A DNA stretch of 64,000 nt from Yamadazyma tenuis. Its lineage: Eukaryota; Ascomycota; Pichiomycetes; Serinales; Debaryomycetaceae. A model generated the notes under the pieces. It was not told where the DNA came from and made no database searches. It worked only from the letters and a program-made list of their open reading frames with translations. The stretch is from positions 186,001 to 250,000 of the forward strand of contig NC_089461.1 of assembly GCF_029203305.1 (NCBI RefSeq), in the 5' to 3' direction. Below, piece after piece: positions 37,101 through 43,976 of this stretch (its first letter is position 1; each line of letters begins with the position of its first letter). Both the position numbers and the translations under genes were made by a program.

Positions 37101-39861
37101 CGTTAAAGTCTCTGTCAGGGGAATGGACATAAATTTCGGTGAATCTGGACCGAATACTCAAAGGTAAGTCTCTCTTCCCCACGTCTGTGGATGGATTCAT
37201 ACACCCAAAAATTCTAAATTCTGGGTGGGCTTTGATAGGTTCAATGTCACCCTTTTCACTCAATAAAATGGACCTCTGATCAACAGACTCTGCTAATAAA
37301 TCTGCTATGCTTTCCAAAGTATCAGATGAAGCCAAGTTAATTTCATCCAATAACAACCAATCTCCGTTTCTTATGGCATTCACCAATGAACCTTCGACAA
37401 AATTGAACACGAAACTGTTGTCCAACGAAGAAGACTGAATCTCAAAGTCATCAACCTTCGTTCCAAACTCCACCCATTTATCCAACAAGATCTTTCTTTC
37501 ATGGGATCTCAATCTTCTCTTCTTTTTAGGTTGGCTGCTTTCAGTGTTACTTGGATCATCAGACTCTGACTCATTAATTTCTGCCGTCAAGAGCTCTTTG
37601 GACATCTTTATGGCCTCATTCCAAAGCTTAATGACGTTCTTCCATTGGTTTCTGTTGAACACCTTTGTTAAGATGCTCGAGAACTTTTCGTTCTTCTTTC
37701 TAGAGAAGGTGGTGATGAACAAGTTTTCAAAGATCTCTTGGAGTGGTAATGCTATGATCTTGGTGTTTACTGGTTTGTATCCTCCCAATAAGTCACCCGA
37801 CTCTGTCTGTTGAGAAACATTGATGACGGTCAATTTCTTGTTCATCAATTTTGCAACCTGCTGAACAACAGTAGTTTTACCGGTACCGGTTTCACCAACC
37901 AATAATACAGGCTCCAACATCTCTATCGACACACAAATCTGTTCCATCAACCTTAAAGAGTGGTTGGTGGTAGCAAACGATGTGATATTGTTGGACTTTT
38001 TGGATTTGTTCAAAGCATTATCAATATCTGACTTGGGTAAAATAGATCTACCGACTTTCAAGTTGGACTCGCTATTCATGAACATAGGAACGTGCTTTGT
38101 TAAGAACAAGTTGATTCTTGAAGGAGGAACTTCTAAGCACTCGCCAATAACATTGGTTAAGGGAATCAACGCGTTGTACTCACTAATGGCACTACCGAAA
38201 CAATCGACTGCTTCTTGGAAGAAGTTGTCATAAATAGAAGATTCGATGAGCTGATCAGGAGAGATGATGTCGTTGTTCACTAAGAGCCGGTTGCAACGTT
38301 CACAGAATTTGAACAAGTCTCTTGAAGAGATTATTCTCGGGTGAGAACCTCTGTTCAAAGAAATGAAAGTATTGGTGGAATAGACCTTTAAGATCTCATT
38401 GAAACACTTGATGAATATCTTGATCAAGTTTCTCAATAAGGGGAACCTCATGGTTAAGATCTTCAACAACTCCAACTCGCTGAGCACTTGAACTTCAATA
38501 AGACTCCACAATCTCATACCAATCAAGTCTGGAACGTTATTACTGTCATTGCTAACTCTTATGGTTGAGATGATTTGAAAGTTGTTATGGGCTTTTATCA
38601 CTTCTCCTCTAGAAGGAATAATCAACTGTCTTTTTTCAAGTAATGTCAACAACACAGACAATACTTCAGTGGGTGCCTTGTCGATATCTTCAATCAACAC
38701 CCATTTACCTTCTTTAACAGCGGTGGTCAAAACACCAGATCTCCATTTGAAGGTTCCAGGTTTCTCTCCCGATGTGTAAGTTCCCAACAACAACTTGGCG
38801 TCTGTTTGTTCGCCCAAATGAATCTTCACCACGGAATCTTGATATGACATTATTTTGGCCAACTGGTTGAACAAGAACGTTTTACCAGAGCCAGCCTTTC
38901 CGAAAAGTAGTGTGGCCCTGTTGTTCTGGATATTAGTGGCTAACTGCTTCAATACAGATACCGCATTGTCAGTGCCTACAAAGTCCTCTAATTGTGGCCT
39001 CTCAGCAGATGCTATCAAATGAGGAACGAGAATGCCATAAACGGATGTCACCAATTTGGACAAGTGTTGTTGTTCTATAACAATGACTTTTGGACTTGTA
39101 GAGTTGGCGACCGGTCTGCTGGCGACAAGGGCCTTGAAGTTGGAAATTCGTTTGGCCTCAACTAAGTTCAAAAACTTATAGTCGACTTGCTCACCTTCGT
39201 ACTCAGATGTAAGACACGTTGAGTCCACATGGTTCTTGACCATATCATTTGTAACTTCTTCAGAGCTTTGAAGATATACAGCCAAAATTAAAACCGCCAA
39301 GTATCTGACAACGTTGAAGCTTTTGCTTTGGGTTTGGATAAAGTAATTTAAGACCCTTGGGTTGATGAACTTTTTGAATTTGAAACGGTCGTGATTGATG
39401 AATCTGAAGTAGGCCAAGAGGACCAATTCGAGTTCCTGGGGATTCTTATCATCCTTGGAGTTCGTTAAGGATTCTAATTGGCTGAAAATATCGTTCTGGG
39501 ACAAGTAGTATTCTATCATATTGGTGGATTCACTGGAGATGCCTATTAATTTGGATAACGAGTTCACGACTATGGAGCTGTTGATGGAGAAGTTCAAGTC
39601 AAACAGGTGTTTGTACTGAGTATCTATATCAGAATTTTCGATCCATCTGCTTATCAAGTCGAGAAAGATGGTTGGAAAAGAATATAAAATTGGTAATGAT
39701 TCCTTTAATGCAAAGAACGACAAATTGTTTAAATTGTCATTGATGGATTTGTTGGTGTCGAACGAAAACACCTCATGAAATGACCTCGAAGAATAAGCTT
39801 CCTTGTATATAGAATAGAATCTTTCGGACTCTTTTAAGTCTATAACAACCTGGTTATTCAT
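25132..39861 (-). CDS. MDN1: Midasin (Mdn1/Rea1), giant AAA+ ATPase of 60S ribosome assembly
   Basis: A single uninterrupted 4909-codon frame, almost exactly the length of S. cerevisiae Mdn1 (4910 aa). Six AAA+ modules each keep a Walker A motif, with the P-loop Lys at residues 327 (GKAGSGKT), 662 (GETGTGKT), 1103 (GPTSAGKT), 1389 (GETGCGKT), 1772 (GSPGVGKT) and 2081 (GASNSGKT). A long helical linker follows. An extremely Asp/Glu-rich region spans roughly 4060-4590. The C-terminal MIDAS domain has DxSxS at 4706-4710 (DDSKS), which grips Ytm1 and Rsa4. The protein uses ATP to strip these factors from pre-60S particles in nucleolus and nucleoplasm. Recruitment involves the Rix1 complex, also encoded here. 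PAC and RRPE-like motifs lie upstream. Confidence 0.98.
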   Translation of the reverse strand: MNNQVVIDLKESERFYSIYKEAYSSRSFHEVFSFDTNKSINDNLNNLSFFALKESLPILYSFPTIFLDLISRWIENSDIDTQYKHLFDLNFSINSSIVVNSLSKLIGISSESTNMIEYYLSQNDIFSQLESLTNSKDDKNPQELELVLLAYFRFINHDRFKFKKFINPRVLNYFIQTQSKSFNVVRYLAVLILAVYLQSSEEVTNDMVKNHVDSTCLTSEYEGEQVDYKFLNLVEAKRISNFKALVASRPVANSTSPKVIVIEQQHLSKLVTSVYGILVPHLIASAERPQLEDFVGTDNAVSVLKQLATNIQNNRATLLFGKAGSGKTFLFNQLAKIMSYQDSVVKIHLGEQTDAKLLLGTYTSGEKPGTFKWRSGVLTTAVKEGKWVLIEDIDKAPTEVLSVLLTLLEKRQLIIPSRGEVIKAHNNFQIISTIRVSNDSNNVPDLIGMRLWSLIEVQVLSELELLKILTMRFPLLRNLIKIFIKCFNEILKVYSTNTFISLNRGSHPRIISSRDLFKFCERCNRLLVNNDIISPDQLIESSIYDNFFQEAVDCFGSAISEYNALIPLTNVIGECLEVPPSRINLFLTKHVPMFMNSESNLKVGRSILPKSDIDNALNKSKKSNNITSFATTNHSLRLMEQICVSIEMLEPVLLVGETGTGKTTVVQQVAKLMNKKLTVINVSQQTESGDLLGGYKPVNTKIIALPLQEIFENLFITTFSRKKNEKFSSILTKVFNRNQWKNVIKLWNEAIKMSKELLTAEINESESDDPSNTESSQPKKKRRLRSHERKILLDKWVEFGTKVDDFEIQSSSLDNSFVFNFVEGSLVNAIRNGDWLLLDEINLASSDTLESIADLLAESVDQRSILLSEKGDIEPIKAHPEFRIFGCMNPSTDVGKRDLPLSIRSRFTEIYVHSPDRDFNDLLAIIDKYIARFSVTDDLIAHDIANLYLEAKQLSESNKIVDGANQKPHFSIRTLTRTLIYVVEIVSIYGLRRSLYEGFCMSFLTLLDMKSEQLLKPIIEKYTINKLKNAKSVMSQSPPAPKSNPEAYVQFKHYWMHHGPEAIIPQPNYIITPFVEKNMLNLVRATAIRRFPVLIQGPTSAGKTSMIHYLANITGHKFVRINNHEHTDLQEYIGTYVSDSTGKLTFKEGVLVEAIRNGYWIVLDELNLAPTDILEALNRLLDDNRELFIPETQEVIHPHPDFMLFATQNPPGLYGGRKMLSRAFRNRFLELHFDDIPQDELEIILKERCQIAPSYCKKIVEVYKQLSIQRQSTRLFEQKNSFATLRDLFRWAFREAIGYEELAANGYMLLAERVRKEDEKLIVKETIEKIMRVKLDMDAYYDKLEEKALMNIESSIVWTKAMRRLAVLVFTSIKYKEPLLLVGETGCGKTTVCQVISQFLGQNLITVNAHQNTETSDILGAQRPVRNRFETRSRLFKNIVSVLDILGVEIPLEEVKLDDCIAKFNSLKSFDGIAEELLQSIKKDIVNSKILFEWSDGPLIHAMNEGEMFLLDEIALADDSVLERLNSVLEPERSLLLAEKGVDDSFIVANDKFQFLATMNPGGDYGKKELSPALRNRFTEIWVPSMDNFDDVRQIVESKLNPEVVGLTDAIVDFSRYYGLTYGSGNVTSGVISLRDILAWVQFINSNCDKIPSNVALLHGAAMVFIDALGTNNTAYLAENEEILKQKKVVLVEKLSELAGEDLLPTYLSDFEISLESETLSAGSFTIPRVISNPIDDFLLHAPTTSSNAMRVIRAMQVHKPILLEGSPGVGKTSLISAIAKATGNDLIRINLSEQTDLIDLFGSDTPAEGGKSGEFVWRDAPFLRAMQKGEWVLLDEMNLASQSVLEGLNACLDHRGEAYVPELDKSFLCHPDFTVFAAQNPQYQGGGRKGLPKSFVNRFTVVYVDVLKEEDLNMISQHLYPQVDFDISSKMIGFMSKLEEEVVVKKSWGSSGGPWEFNLRDTLRWLDLYNSKAITNDISPSDYFHMIICQRFRASDDRVRATELFESVFGKIASRDNYFNETPTYVQSGLAVMEKSKTVQYKDTTRSVALQCNYKIIEAALRCVKHNLPLILAGASNSGKTEIVRYMASVVGARLKEFAMNSDVDSMDILGGYEQVDLTRAVTTLISKLKDNLQVLILSALQAKEGNTLVAHHALEFFGFLENKQIDTSNFDMVIEFLKSFVTIYSDSTLKLLLDESLVIFVKMKEESSVKFEWFDGLLVQAVEKGDWLILDNANLCSPSVLDRLNSLLETNGSLIINECSLEDGLPRILKPHPNFRLFLTVDPKYGELSRAMRNRGVELYLEPLEERATSFDKRVLGIASATSNNPVTQHISRVFSKDRVYAQLHDIFNLNVQSTSLASVCCGLLEFSMFEGLDRWVNVVNSCSEFGDADGFYVNEIEERKDLFAGDFNILSSLHGVYKPILDDTYTLYQAINPAINSLILSVLSEEKTFVSSSEPIFFFQVAGDMLEFQKKLNQIEQKAMNGSMADLSYIERSAAAYLGRNIKSVPRLNVYGFLKAVNDFFIGVFRQASQDEIFKFEGIFKSLFNLDIIRKSLMDASHSQNESQIRVYRDLLSVWCEEACSKMIIKDQIISLRSAIEDFSDMLQLKTGFLMEKIWENFRGGYPDSDENWTKLDQLIVIFSEFDTVAVKQDYNSLGEIADFKQSLLSVYNSIVEGSISNEEFETVASNLSLGVEKLRAITETFSVKRKNDFQDEYNLLSMFVQASQTIDGGDSGDIIRMSSLAARPTIQFVNQKSKLFSPYPPIFENLCNIRDGKYNTIVPELFNDTLITNSLVKSVRFNETSGKFLNMKLQDMKALTKDLIGNSIYVLADIKRIFGDLLLRWISEIAKINGEEVEIPNLEALESLITQLPEPVKQVFQTYFEPAFKIVTKSTSKGQLGVAWVLFACGAIQSYLPSSAYDPAVKEHVIYDKVLVQQKRTEELVNSWAVTGEVLSGHEIHAYEVVKHEKDMEAPLKPRVFRVGPFDSVFEEWSAFMDSSINAEQVEMLLESAELLTQETEQLMSMFQNNSSQFLFRLDSNFKRFSDLNHILKGYVLSMKLGFDLITAAAKEKGIYKAELTSLTNVSHIGNFNQFQQLFSEFTKFTKRQKPDSQVAERVMCYFMMVSFAHGAEISQPILDSALQSLYYRWTLRKLKETEENIQSESLYKYKDPDVDIEEDFKTLFPDYEEVMEVDITSVNSSQSFDEIYYKIAKSYISAFTKDQTYSMNEIIKEGNTLISSLLDSKSKFKSGNHEASGYVNAVLSFGEAFVNFTQDCGSDFNFYRQSSHKETRRVIEIVTGIISFTKKLLNEWPDHATLREIYRVCNEFLDYPLNIPIARQLQKIEQIYTFISEWEKYAHSKISLKMYFDQLTTVIVSWRRLELSTWKELFNHEDKALEVNIGKWWFHLFETIIIPLISGEETSLTSLLSALNIFISQTTFGEFKFRLLLLRAFRQHVLMIDGKRETYNAISNFITFYEQFTSMIEDKLASERKSLEKSINEVILLASWKDVNIDALKQSARRSHNSLYKIVRKYRSVLATSVSTIIEPGLSEELKTHVSETPIPVVKGDVIDTQAVKTISSQVSTWSERPKRLQDISLVDKNMTVYVKRITEEELPTLYDYAKEILEESSTLRSETPTVYKEESKKLIASLKNEKAKLLSNCLKELRRIGLKTTSKPEVKKSQTSSNLLLSISTSFESTLLKGSDAYYFRIIDLLPRLKSAVLQLPDDVPQPDIEKGFAVAENLVYTVLVARQPLFQLSESVVAIERILNSFGAAAQLYDSNEILLPTTMVESTKINLETVRGIFTWLPRVLDLAIDALNSSALFIDKVSSDIFYRFKIKLSEFEHQLNSLNEISTTATTKYIRVLSSFIDDMKIKLSAWSVENAKVGFIANMILNWLQTRNIHLFIQSSTTISELKLVEDVETNLRGLSNSVIVVIQKITEAQSTEVTEADDGWFEIVQARLLDYIKSTHHKSILKKMNSVMVLIESIEHNSTTSKLVSAMVAFSMPIIKHYLQLTVSILHNARDNYVKTSHAGFIFLSILHSLATKGFCSPEAPSEEKTDDSLKDGTGLGDGEGAQNNSNDVEDDEDLSEQAQTDNKEKDDNKDEQDENDDAVEMDGDMAGDLEDASDQDDTDKEDDEGEDMDEEVDDIDDLDPNEVDEKMWDEEAKENNKEKESDKVPESNQNPDDMVANEEENQEGEKPENKENADDQEGDEENNDEEADNEKDVGEQEDDVKNDEAEKMDDFVPETDALELPDDMNLDGDDDGDDEEKQDDDKFDDMDVDETKEEDSEELKEDQEETENVEDANEEQTEAEAEAEADEVDDEEAADDEEGGNEVNEGDGDVDEEAMDSEDEALGENEQKEEEGGGDQEEQETAEGVDGANNDEAQDDIDVESAVKQEAGEKGEGADNQVVDEQDDLGASGAASNKQEQEQEKSEEAPQNDEANEMAKESIKQLGDALKEFHRRHQEIQQASKEQEQVEDKASERPDEFEHIEGENTNTDTQALGAADKEQVQSIDNNNAIDDDMEEDIEEEPEIKQENKDAEGMEVDENLEDVNEDDADADFKGKTKGGFVNDRTKVKDEAGLMNHELDEDILMDQLDLNDKDVAITQDDVPPMSLDVARDLWRHSELATQELASGLCEQLRLILEPTLATKLKGDYKTGKRLNMKRIIPYIASEFRKDKIWLRRTKPSKRQYQIMIAVDDSKSMSESKSTELAFHSIALVSKALTQLESGGLSIVRFGEDVKVVHPFEKPFSNQESGAKIFQYFDFQQTRTDIKNLCAKSLSIFENAKISSSSNLWQLQIIISDGVCEDHETIQALVRKARESRIMLVFVVIDGINSNESILDMSQVKYEFDSNGQSVLKVDKYLDSFPFEFYVVVRDINELPEMLSLILRQYFSEMATLSS

Positions 39862-39885
39862 TTTGATCGTTGTGCTCTATCTATA

Positions 39886-39916
39886 TGAAAAAAAATAATG
39901 CTGATGAGATGCGATG
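39886..39916. promoter_or_regulatory. RRPE-like and PAC-like motifs between MDN1 and POF1
   Basis: The short divergent promoter holds TGAAAAAAAAT (39886-39896), GATGAG (39903-39908) and GCGATG (39911-39916). The last two are each partial matches to PAC (GCGATGAG), and the first resembles an A-rich RRPE. They lie 25-55 bp upstream of MDN1, a ribosome-biogenesis gene, and could also affect POF1. Confidence 0.55.
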
Positions 39917-39968
39917 CTTTTGATTTCGTTTCGCGACTGCAGTAAATTTATCTCCAGATTTTGAATTG

Positions 39969-40700
39969 ATGAGAAGGGCTACTAGATTTGGATCTCAGCT
40001 TAAAGAGTTCATTGAATCCAAGGACATGTTCAGGGTGTTGTATCTGTCGAAGAATCCGCAGAATTCGCTTTTCGTGCTCGACTCATCCTTCAATCCACCA
40101 CATTATGGACATTTAGAATTGATCAAACGAGCTGCACCTCCTAAGTCTCACATAATCCTATTATTGTCAGTCAATAACGCCGATAAGAAGCCCATTCCAG
40201 CTTCTTTCGACCAGAGACTTGATATGATCTACAAATTCGGTCAGAATTTACTTACTCATGACCTGTTGAACTATACTATCTGCGTTTCCAAGTCGCCCAA
40301 GTTTGTTGAGAAGTCCCTTGAAATCAATCAGATATTTGAAGGAACAAAGACATACTTATTGGGGTTCGATACGCTTGTTCGCGTGTTTAATCCCAAGTAC
40401 TATGTGCCTTTGACAATTACGGAGGCACTTGATGAGTTTGTATTGTCCAATAATTTCTTCTGTTTAACTAGAGAAACAGAAGTATACCATCAGGTGGAGT
40501 ATTTGAATGCTTTAAAGCTGGGAAAGACCGACTTGCCGTCATCCTGGGGAGACCGAATAGAACTTGCTGTAAATAAGGAAAACAACTCTGTCATCAGTTC
40601 TTCCGATATACGGTCCAGGTTCAACTCGAACTCATCGGTAGATAATTTGACTACAAGTGACATTATTGAGTACGTACAGGAGAACCAAATCTACACATGA
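39969..40700 (+). CDS. POF1: Nicotinamide-nucleotide adenylyltransferase-like protein Pof1
   Basis: A 243-aa nucleotidyltransferase-fold protein from the ATG at 39969. The nucleotidyltransferase signature NPPHYGH is at residues 42-48 (HxGH His45 and His48), and the second motif ISSSDIRSRF lies near residue 215, equivalent to the ISSTxxR motif that contacts the triphosphate. The middle includes KTYLLGFDTLVRVFNPKYY, typical of the Pof1 branch rather than the main Nma1/Nma2 enzymes. S. cerevisiae Pof1 is 258 aa. I infer adenylyl transfer to NMN or a related substrate; the family function is less settled. Divergent from MDN1 and tail-to-tail with the next gene (37 bp). Confidence 0.88.
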   Translation: MRRATRFGSQLKEFIESKDMFRVLYLSKNPQNSLFVLDSSFNPPHYGHLELIKRAAPPKSHIILLLSVNNADKKPIPASFDQRLDMIYKFGQNLLTHDLLNYTICVSKSPKFVEKSLEINQIFEGTKTYLLGFDTLVRVFNPKYYVPLTITEALDEFVLSNNFFCLTRETEVYHQVEYLNALKLGKTDLPSSWGDRIELAVNKENNSVISSSDIRSRFNSNSSVDNLTTSDIIEYVQENQIYT

Positions 40701-40737
40701 AGGTATTAGTTGCTATTGAGTTACATACAACAAAACG

Positions 40738-41901
40738 CTACAAAAACCAAAGGAAAGTAAGGAGGTGGACCCATCCTTTGGCAAGTACTTTCACAGCATT
40801 CGATGTTTTCTGTTTGAGAGAGTACTCCTGGTCGTCTAAAGAGTTGTGTCGCTCGGCACCATTGACGATAGAACAATCGATCTTGCCTCCTCTGAATGCC
40901 AAACTCAACTGATCTCTGATGACTTTGTTACAGTCGAATTTGGAGTTCGAAGACTTGATTTTTGCTGAGCCTTTGACAAGTTTCAAGCTGTTGAAGTACA
41001 TAGCTTCAAAATTACCCACCAACTCCACGCCTCCATCAATTTTGGTCAAATTGGCCAAAAACTCGATCTTTTGGATCTGGGTGTTGTTGATAATCATCAA
41101 CCCGCCATTGATTTCTTCAAGGTTATCTAACTCTATGGTGGATAGTTGGCTGTTTTTGGTAATTGACAAAGTACCACCAACTCTTTCCAAGTTTGGAAGC
41201 TTTAACTCCTCGAAGTTGTTGTTATATATGCTCATAGACTCCTTGACTTCAGTCAAAGCGGACAAGTCGAGCTCTTCGACGTCGTTGATGCTGACGTTAT
41301 TGACGGAGCGGAGTTTGGGGATGTTCAACTTCAAGGATTTTGCGTTGGAAGCAATGTGCAACATACCATTGATGTTTTCAACGTTTGAGTTCAAGACCTC
41401 CAAAAACCGGTTATTGTTGATATCCAAGGTTTGCAACTGTTCGGCCCTAAACCCCGAGAAGCCAGTCAACGAGGTGTCACTGATGATGATGTCTTGAACA
41501 TCAGAGATTTCGCTGCTGAACCTGACATTTGACAAAAGTGGAATTACTCTCCAGTCAAGTCCTGTCACGGACTTTAAACTGGGGAATGAGATTAATGACA
41601 AAGATGTCAACTCGTTCATTTTGAGGCTGCCAGATATCTTTCCCAAGATAGGGGACTCGACTCTAACCAACTCAGGAGAGTTTCTGATAATCAAGTCGCC
41701 GTTGATTTCCCGCAACCGTTTAAATTCAATAATGGGGACATCTAAATCCTCGATTACAAGGTTTCCTTTGATCAGCTCACAGTGGGAGATGGCATAAAAC
41801 AGCTCGATGGACTGGATGGGGTCTTCAATTTGACACTCAAAGTACTGTGTAGCATTGACAGCAATAGCCAACCCCAAGAAAAATATATTGATTAATAACA
41901 T
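40738..41901 (-). CDS. Ecm33/Sps2-family GPI-anchored cell-wall protein
   Basis: The protein is 387 aa from the ATG at 41901; the frame extends 14 codons further 5' without an ATG. It opens with a clear signal peptide (MLLINIFFLGLAIAVNA) and contains the leucine-rich-repeat-like receptor L-domain pattern of the Ecm33 family, with repeated blocks such as INGDLIIRNSPEL, VGGTLSITKNSQL and INGGLMIINNTQI. The C-terminus is hydrophobic (WVHLLTFLWFL) after a polar spacer, fitting a GPI-attachment signal. Family members reside at the plasma membrane or cell wall and support wall integrity and, in Candida, morphogenesis. It lacks the long Ser/Thr-rich stretch typical of Ecm33 itself, so it may be an Ecm331-type paralogue. 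Confidence 0.82.
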   Translation of the reverse strand: MLLINIFFLGLAIAVNATQYFECQIEDPIQSIELFYAISHCELIKGNLVIEDLDVPIIEFKRLREINGDLIIRNSPELVRVESPILGKISGSLKMNELTSLSLISFPSLKSVTGLDWRVIPLLSNVRFSSEISDVQDIIISDTSLTGFSGFRAEQLQTLDINNNRFLEVLNSNVENINGMLHIASNAKSLKLNIPKLRSVNNVSINDVEELDLSALTEVKESMSIYNNNFEELKLPNLERVGGTLSITKNSQLSTIELDNLEEINGGLMIINNTQIQKIEFLANLTKIDGGVELVGNFEAMYFNSLKLVKGSAKIKSSNSKFDCNKVIRDQLSLAFRGGKIDCSIVNGAERHNSLDDQEYSLKQKTSNAVKVLAKGWVHLLTFLWFL

Positions 41902-41912
41902 GGGAGCTGTTT

Positions 41913-42227
41913 GTGGATATAGTCCAAAAATGCGATTTTGCACCCAGCGCTGGACAGGTGAATTGTTGTGGTGAAGTGAGAAGCGAAGATGTCAGAAGGA
42001 AGAGATATCATAAAAGACTGGTTTCCAGCTCCACCTACACGACTGGAAGCATCACCATAGGAGAATGTCCTCCATTCAGAACCTATAGCAACCCCTCTAT
42101 CGCTACCACAGATATCGCCCTAACCATAGGTTTCAAGGACATCAGAAGAATAGCTTTACAGTTGGGGATAGCAAGAGCTATTTTCATGTTTGAACCACTA
42201 GCTGAGCCTGTTTGGGTCTTCATATGA
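41913..42227 (+). CDS. Doubtful small ORF in the 366-bp spacer upstream of the Ecm33-like gene
   Basis: A 104-codon frame runs from the ATG at 41913, only 11 bp from the divergent Ecm33-like start, so that start cannot be a normal one. A better-placed ATG at 41989 opens a different frame that stops after 23 codons. The last 60 codons (from TTGSITIGECPPF to the end) look protein-like and faintly recall the C-terminal part of Ctf8, but no matching N-terminal part is present and I see no intron signals. It may be chance, a decayed gene or a gene with a sequence error. Confidence 0.2.
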   Translation: MDIVQKCDFAPSAGQVNCCGEVRSEDVRRKRYHKRLVSSSTYTTGSITIGECPPFRTYSNPSIATTDIALTIGFKDIRRIALQLGIARAIFMFEPLAEPVWVFI

Positions 42228-42267
42228 AGTGTAAGATGTTGATTATCTATATAATCACTAATAAAAA

Positions 42268-42718
42268 CTACAACTCGTCCTTTGGCAAACCAGCAATATC
42301 GACCAACTCGGTATCGAATATCAACACTGCATTGGCGGGAATAGGACCAATTCCTCTGGAGCCGTAGCCCAACTCTGGTGGAATCGTCAACTTTCTCTTC
42401 TCTCCAGGACACATACCCACAATTCCTTGATCCCAGCCCTTGATCACCTGACCAGAGCCCAACTTGAATGACAAGGGTGAGTTCCTGTCATATGAAGAGT
42501 CGAACTTGGTTCCATCCTCCAAGAAACCAGAGTAATGAACCGACACCAAATCGCCAGCCTGAGCAGTAGTATCACATTGCACAGCGTGAACGGTTTCTAG
42601 AGTAGAAAGTTAGTAATCAAATCCCATAAGTAGGTGTATACAATCACGACGTACCAATCTGGAGGTCGGCAGCGACTGCCGACAGTAATAAAAATGGTAA
42701 TAAGTATAAAAGCTTCAT
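42268..42718 (-). CDS. FPR2: ER FK506-binding protein (FKBP13-type prolyl isomerase), two exons
   Basis: The spliced product is 130 aa: exon 1 at 42655-42718 and exon 2 at 42268-42596. Exon 1 supplies a signal peptide ([11 protein letters not shown]...AVAAD, with a CTG codon that would be Ser in this clade). Exon 2 carries the FKBP domain with [37 protein letters not shown] and FDTELV, the residues that line the rapamycin/FK506 pocket. The protein ends in KDEL, a classic ER-retrieval signal. It catalyses cis-trans isomerisation of prolyl bonds during folding in the ER lumen. S. cerevisiae Fpr2 is 135 aa. Splicing restores both the signal peptide and an ATG that the exon 2 frame alone lacks. 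Confidence 0.93.
42597..42654 (-). other. FPR2 spliceosomal intron (58 nt)
   Basis: Read on the minus strand: donor GTACGT, branch site TACTAAC (42609-42615) and acceptor TAG. Only 12 nt separate the branch motif from the intron end. Joining the exons creates the Glu codon GAA and keeps the frame. Confidence 0.93.
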
Positions 42719-42869
42719 TAAAACAAGTGTTGAATTTAGTGCGCCTTCAGTTGATAACTTTTCCAATCAAGCCTTTTTCATTTTCTATTATACATTTACC
42801 CTATATAACCATAAACTTTCAAAAGCAAATAAAATACCCCAACTTCAACAAAAACTGCAGACTTATAAA

Positions 42870-43976
42870 TTAATTTACAAAATAACGACCTGCTTCGAGG
42901 TCGTCGATGGTGGACTCGATGACTTCGTCGTCGTCATCATCTTCAACCAATTCAATGGTGGCATACTTGATCATATCCCACCGATTCCAAAAGTTTTGGA
43001 TATCTTGATAGTCGTCGGAATCCACCAAGTCCTGTAAATAGTACTTGGCTTTGGTCAAGCGATCCTTCATCTTTTGATATTGGTTTGTGGATTTATTAGA
43101 GTTAGATCTCTTGATGGATAAAAGTTGGTTATTTCTGTAGTTAGCCAACACTTTGGACTTTTGATCGTAGTGGTCCGACATGTCGGTCAAGTCGGTAGAA
43201 TTGACCGAGTAATTGTCGATAATCTCACTCTTATCGTCTTCAAGTTCCTCATCATCATACTCATAATCCGAATCCTTAAGGGTTCTGCCATGGTCATCAC
43301 TAGCATCATCATTATTTGTATTATTACCGTTATTGTAATAATAACTGGAACCAGCATTCGTCGTGCTGGCACCACGAGGTCCCTTCATGTACTGGGAGAT
43401 CTCTCTTCTGTTGTTGTTGTCATCACTGTAGAAAACCTCATCTTCAATACATGAAGTGGCATCACAGTATCTGGCCCACGCCTCGTCAATGGCACCTACC
43501 AAGTACTCAAAGCACTTGGACCGCGAAACCTTGTCGGCCTTCGGAACCTGGACGAGTTTAAAGTCACATTCTTGTTCTTCAACCGGAACTGGAGGAGATG
43601 AGTAAGGTCTAAAGTCTGACTCCAGGCGATTCTTGGGCGAGTGATTCTCACCATCTTCATCTTCGTCGCTATACTTGGAAATGAACTTGGACAACTCCAA
43701 GTTTGGGTTCAACGAGAACGAGATTCTGGAGCTGGCTCTTCTCTTGGCTTTGATCTGGTGCAATTTGTAGCACAACTGCTCGTCGTCAGAGTTTTCGTCA
43801 TCGTCAGAGCTCGACACGCCACGGGCGGTGGTATCGGTGTCAATGGCGCGGGACGCAAGGGTGCATCCAGGAAAACGGTAACTGTTAAAACAGGTTTTCT
43901 TGGTGGTAGCACCCAGGTCGGTCGCGGAACAGCTTCTCTTGATCGACTTGTTGAAGGCCTGCGAACACAAAGCCAT
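42870..43976 (-). CDS. Acidic protein of unknown function
   Basis: The protein is 368 aa from the first ATG, at 43976; a 41-codon 5' extension of the frame has no ATG. I do not recognise the family. It has acidic Ser/Asp patches (SSDDDENSDDE near 77, DEDEDGEN near 127), a compact central block around residue 180 (KCFEYLVGAIDEAWARYCD) that looks like the conserved folded part, an Asn/Tyr-rich low-complexity stretch (YYYNNGNNTNNDD), and a helical C-terminus (about 300-368) with WNRWDMIKYATIELVEDDDDDE. There is no signal peptide or membrane segment. It could be a nuclear or cytoplasmic regulator. Its upstream region is by far the longest gene-free stretch in the window and is rich in AGGGG elements, suggesting complex regulation. 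Confidence 0.75.
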   Translation of the reverse strand: MALCSQAFNKSIKRSCSATDLGATTKKTCFNSYRFPGCTLASRAIDTDTTARGVSSSDDDENSDDEQLCYKLHQIKAKRRASSRISFSLNPNLELSKFISKYSDEDEDGENHSPKNRLESDFRPYSSPPVPVEEQECDFKLVQVPKADKVSRSKCFEYLVGAIDEAWARYCDATSCIEDEVFYSDDNNNRREISQYMKGPRGASTTNAGSSYYYNNGNNTNNDDASDDHGRTLKDSDYEYDDEELEDDKSEIIDNYSVNSTDLTDMSDHYDQKSKVLANYRNNQLLSIKRSNSNKSTNQYQKMKDRLTKAKYYLQDLVDSDDYQDIQNFWNRWDMIKYATIELVEDDDDDEVIESTIDDLEAGRYFVN

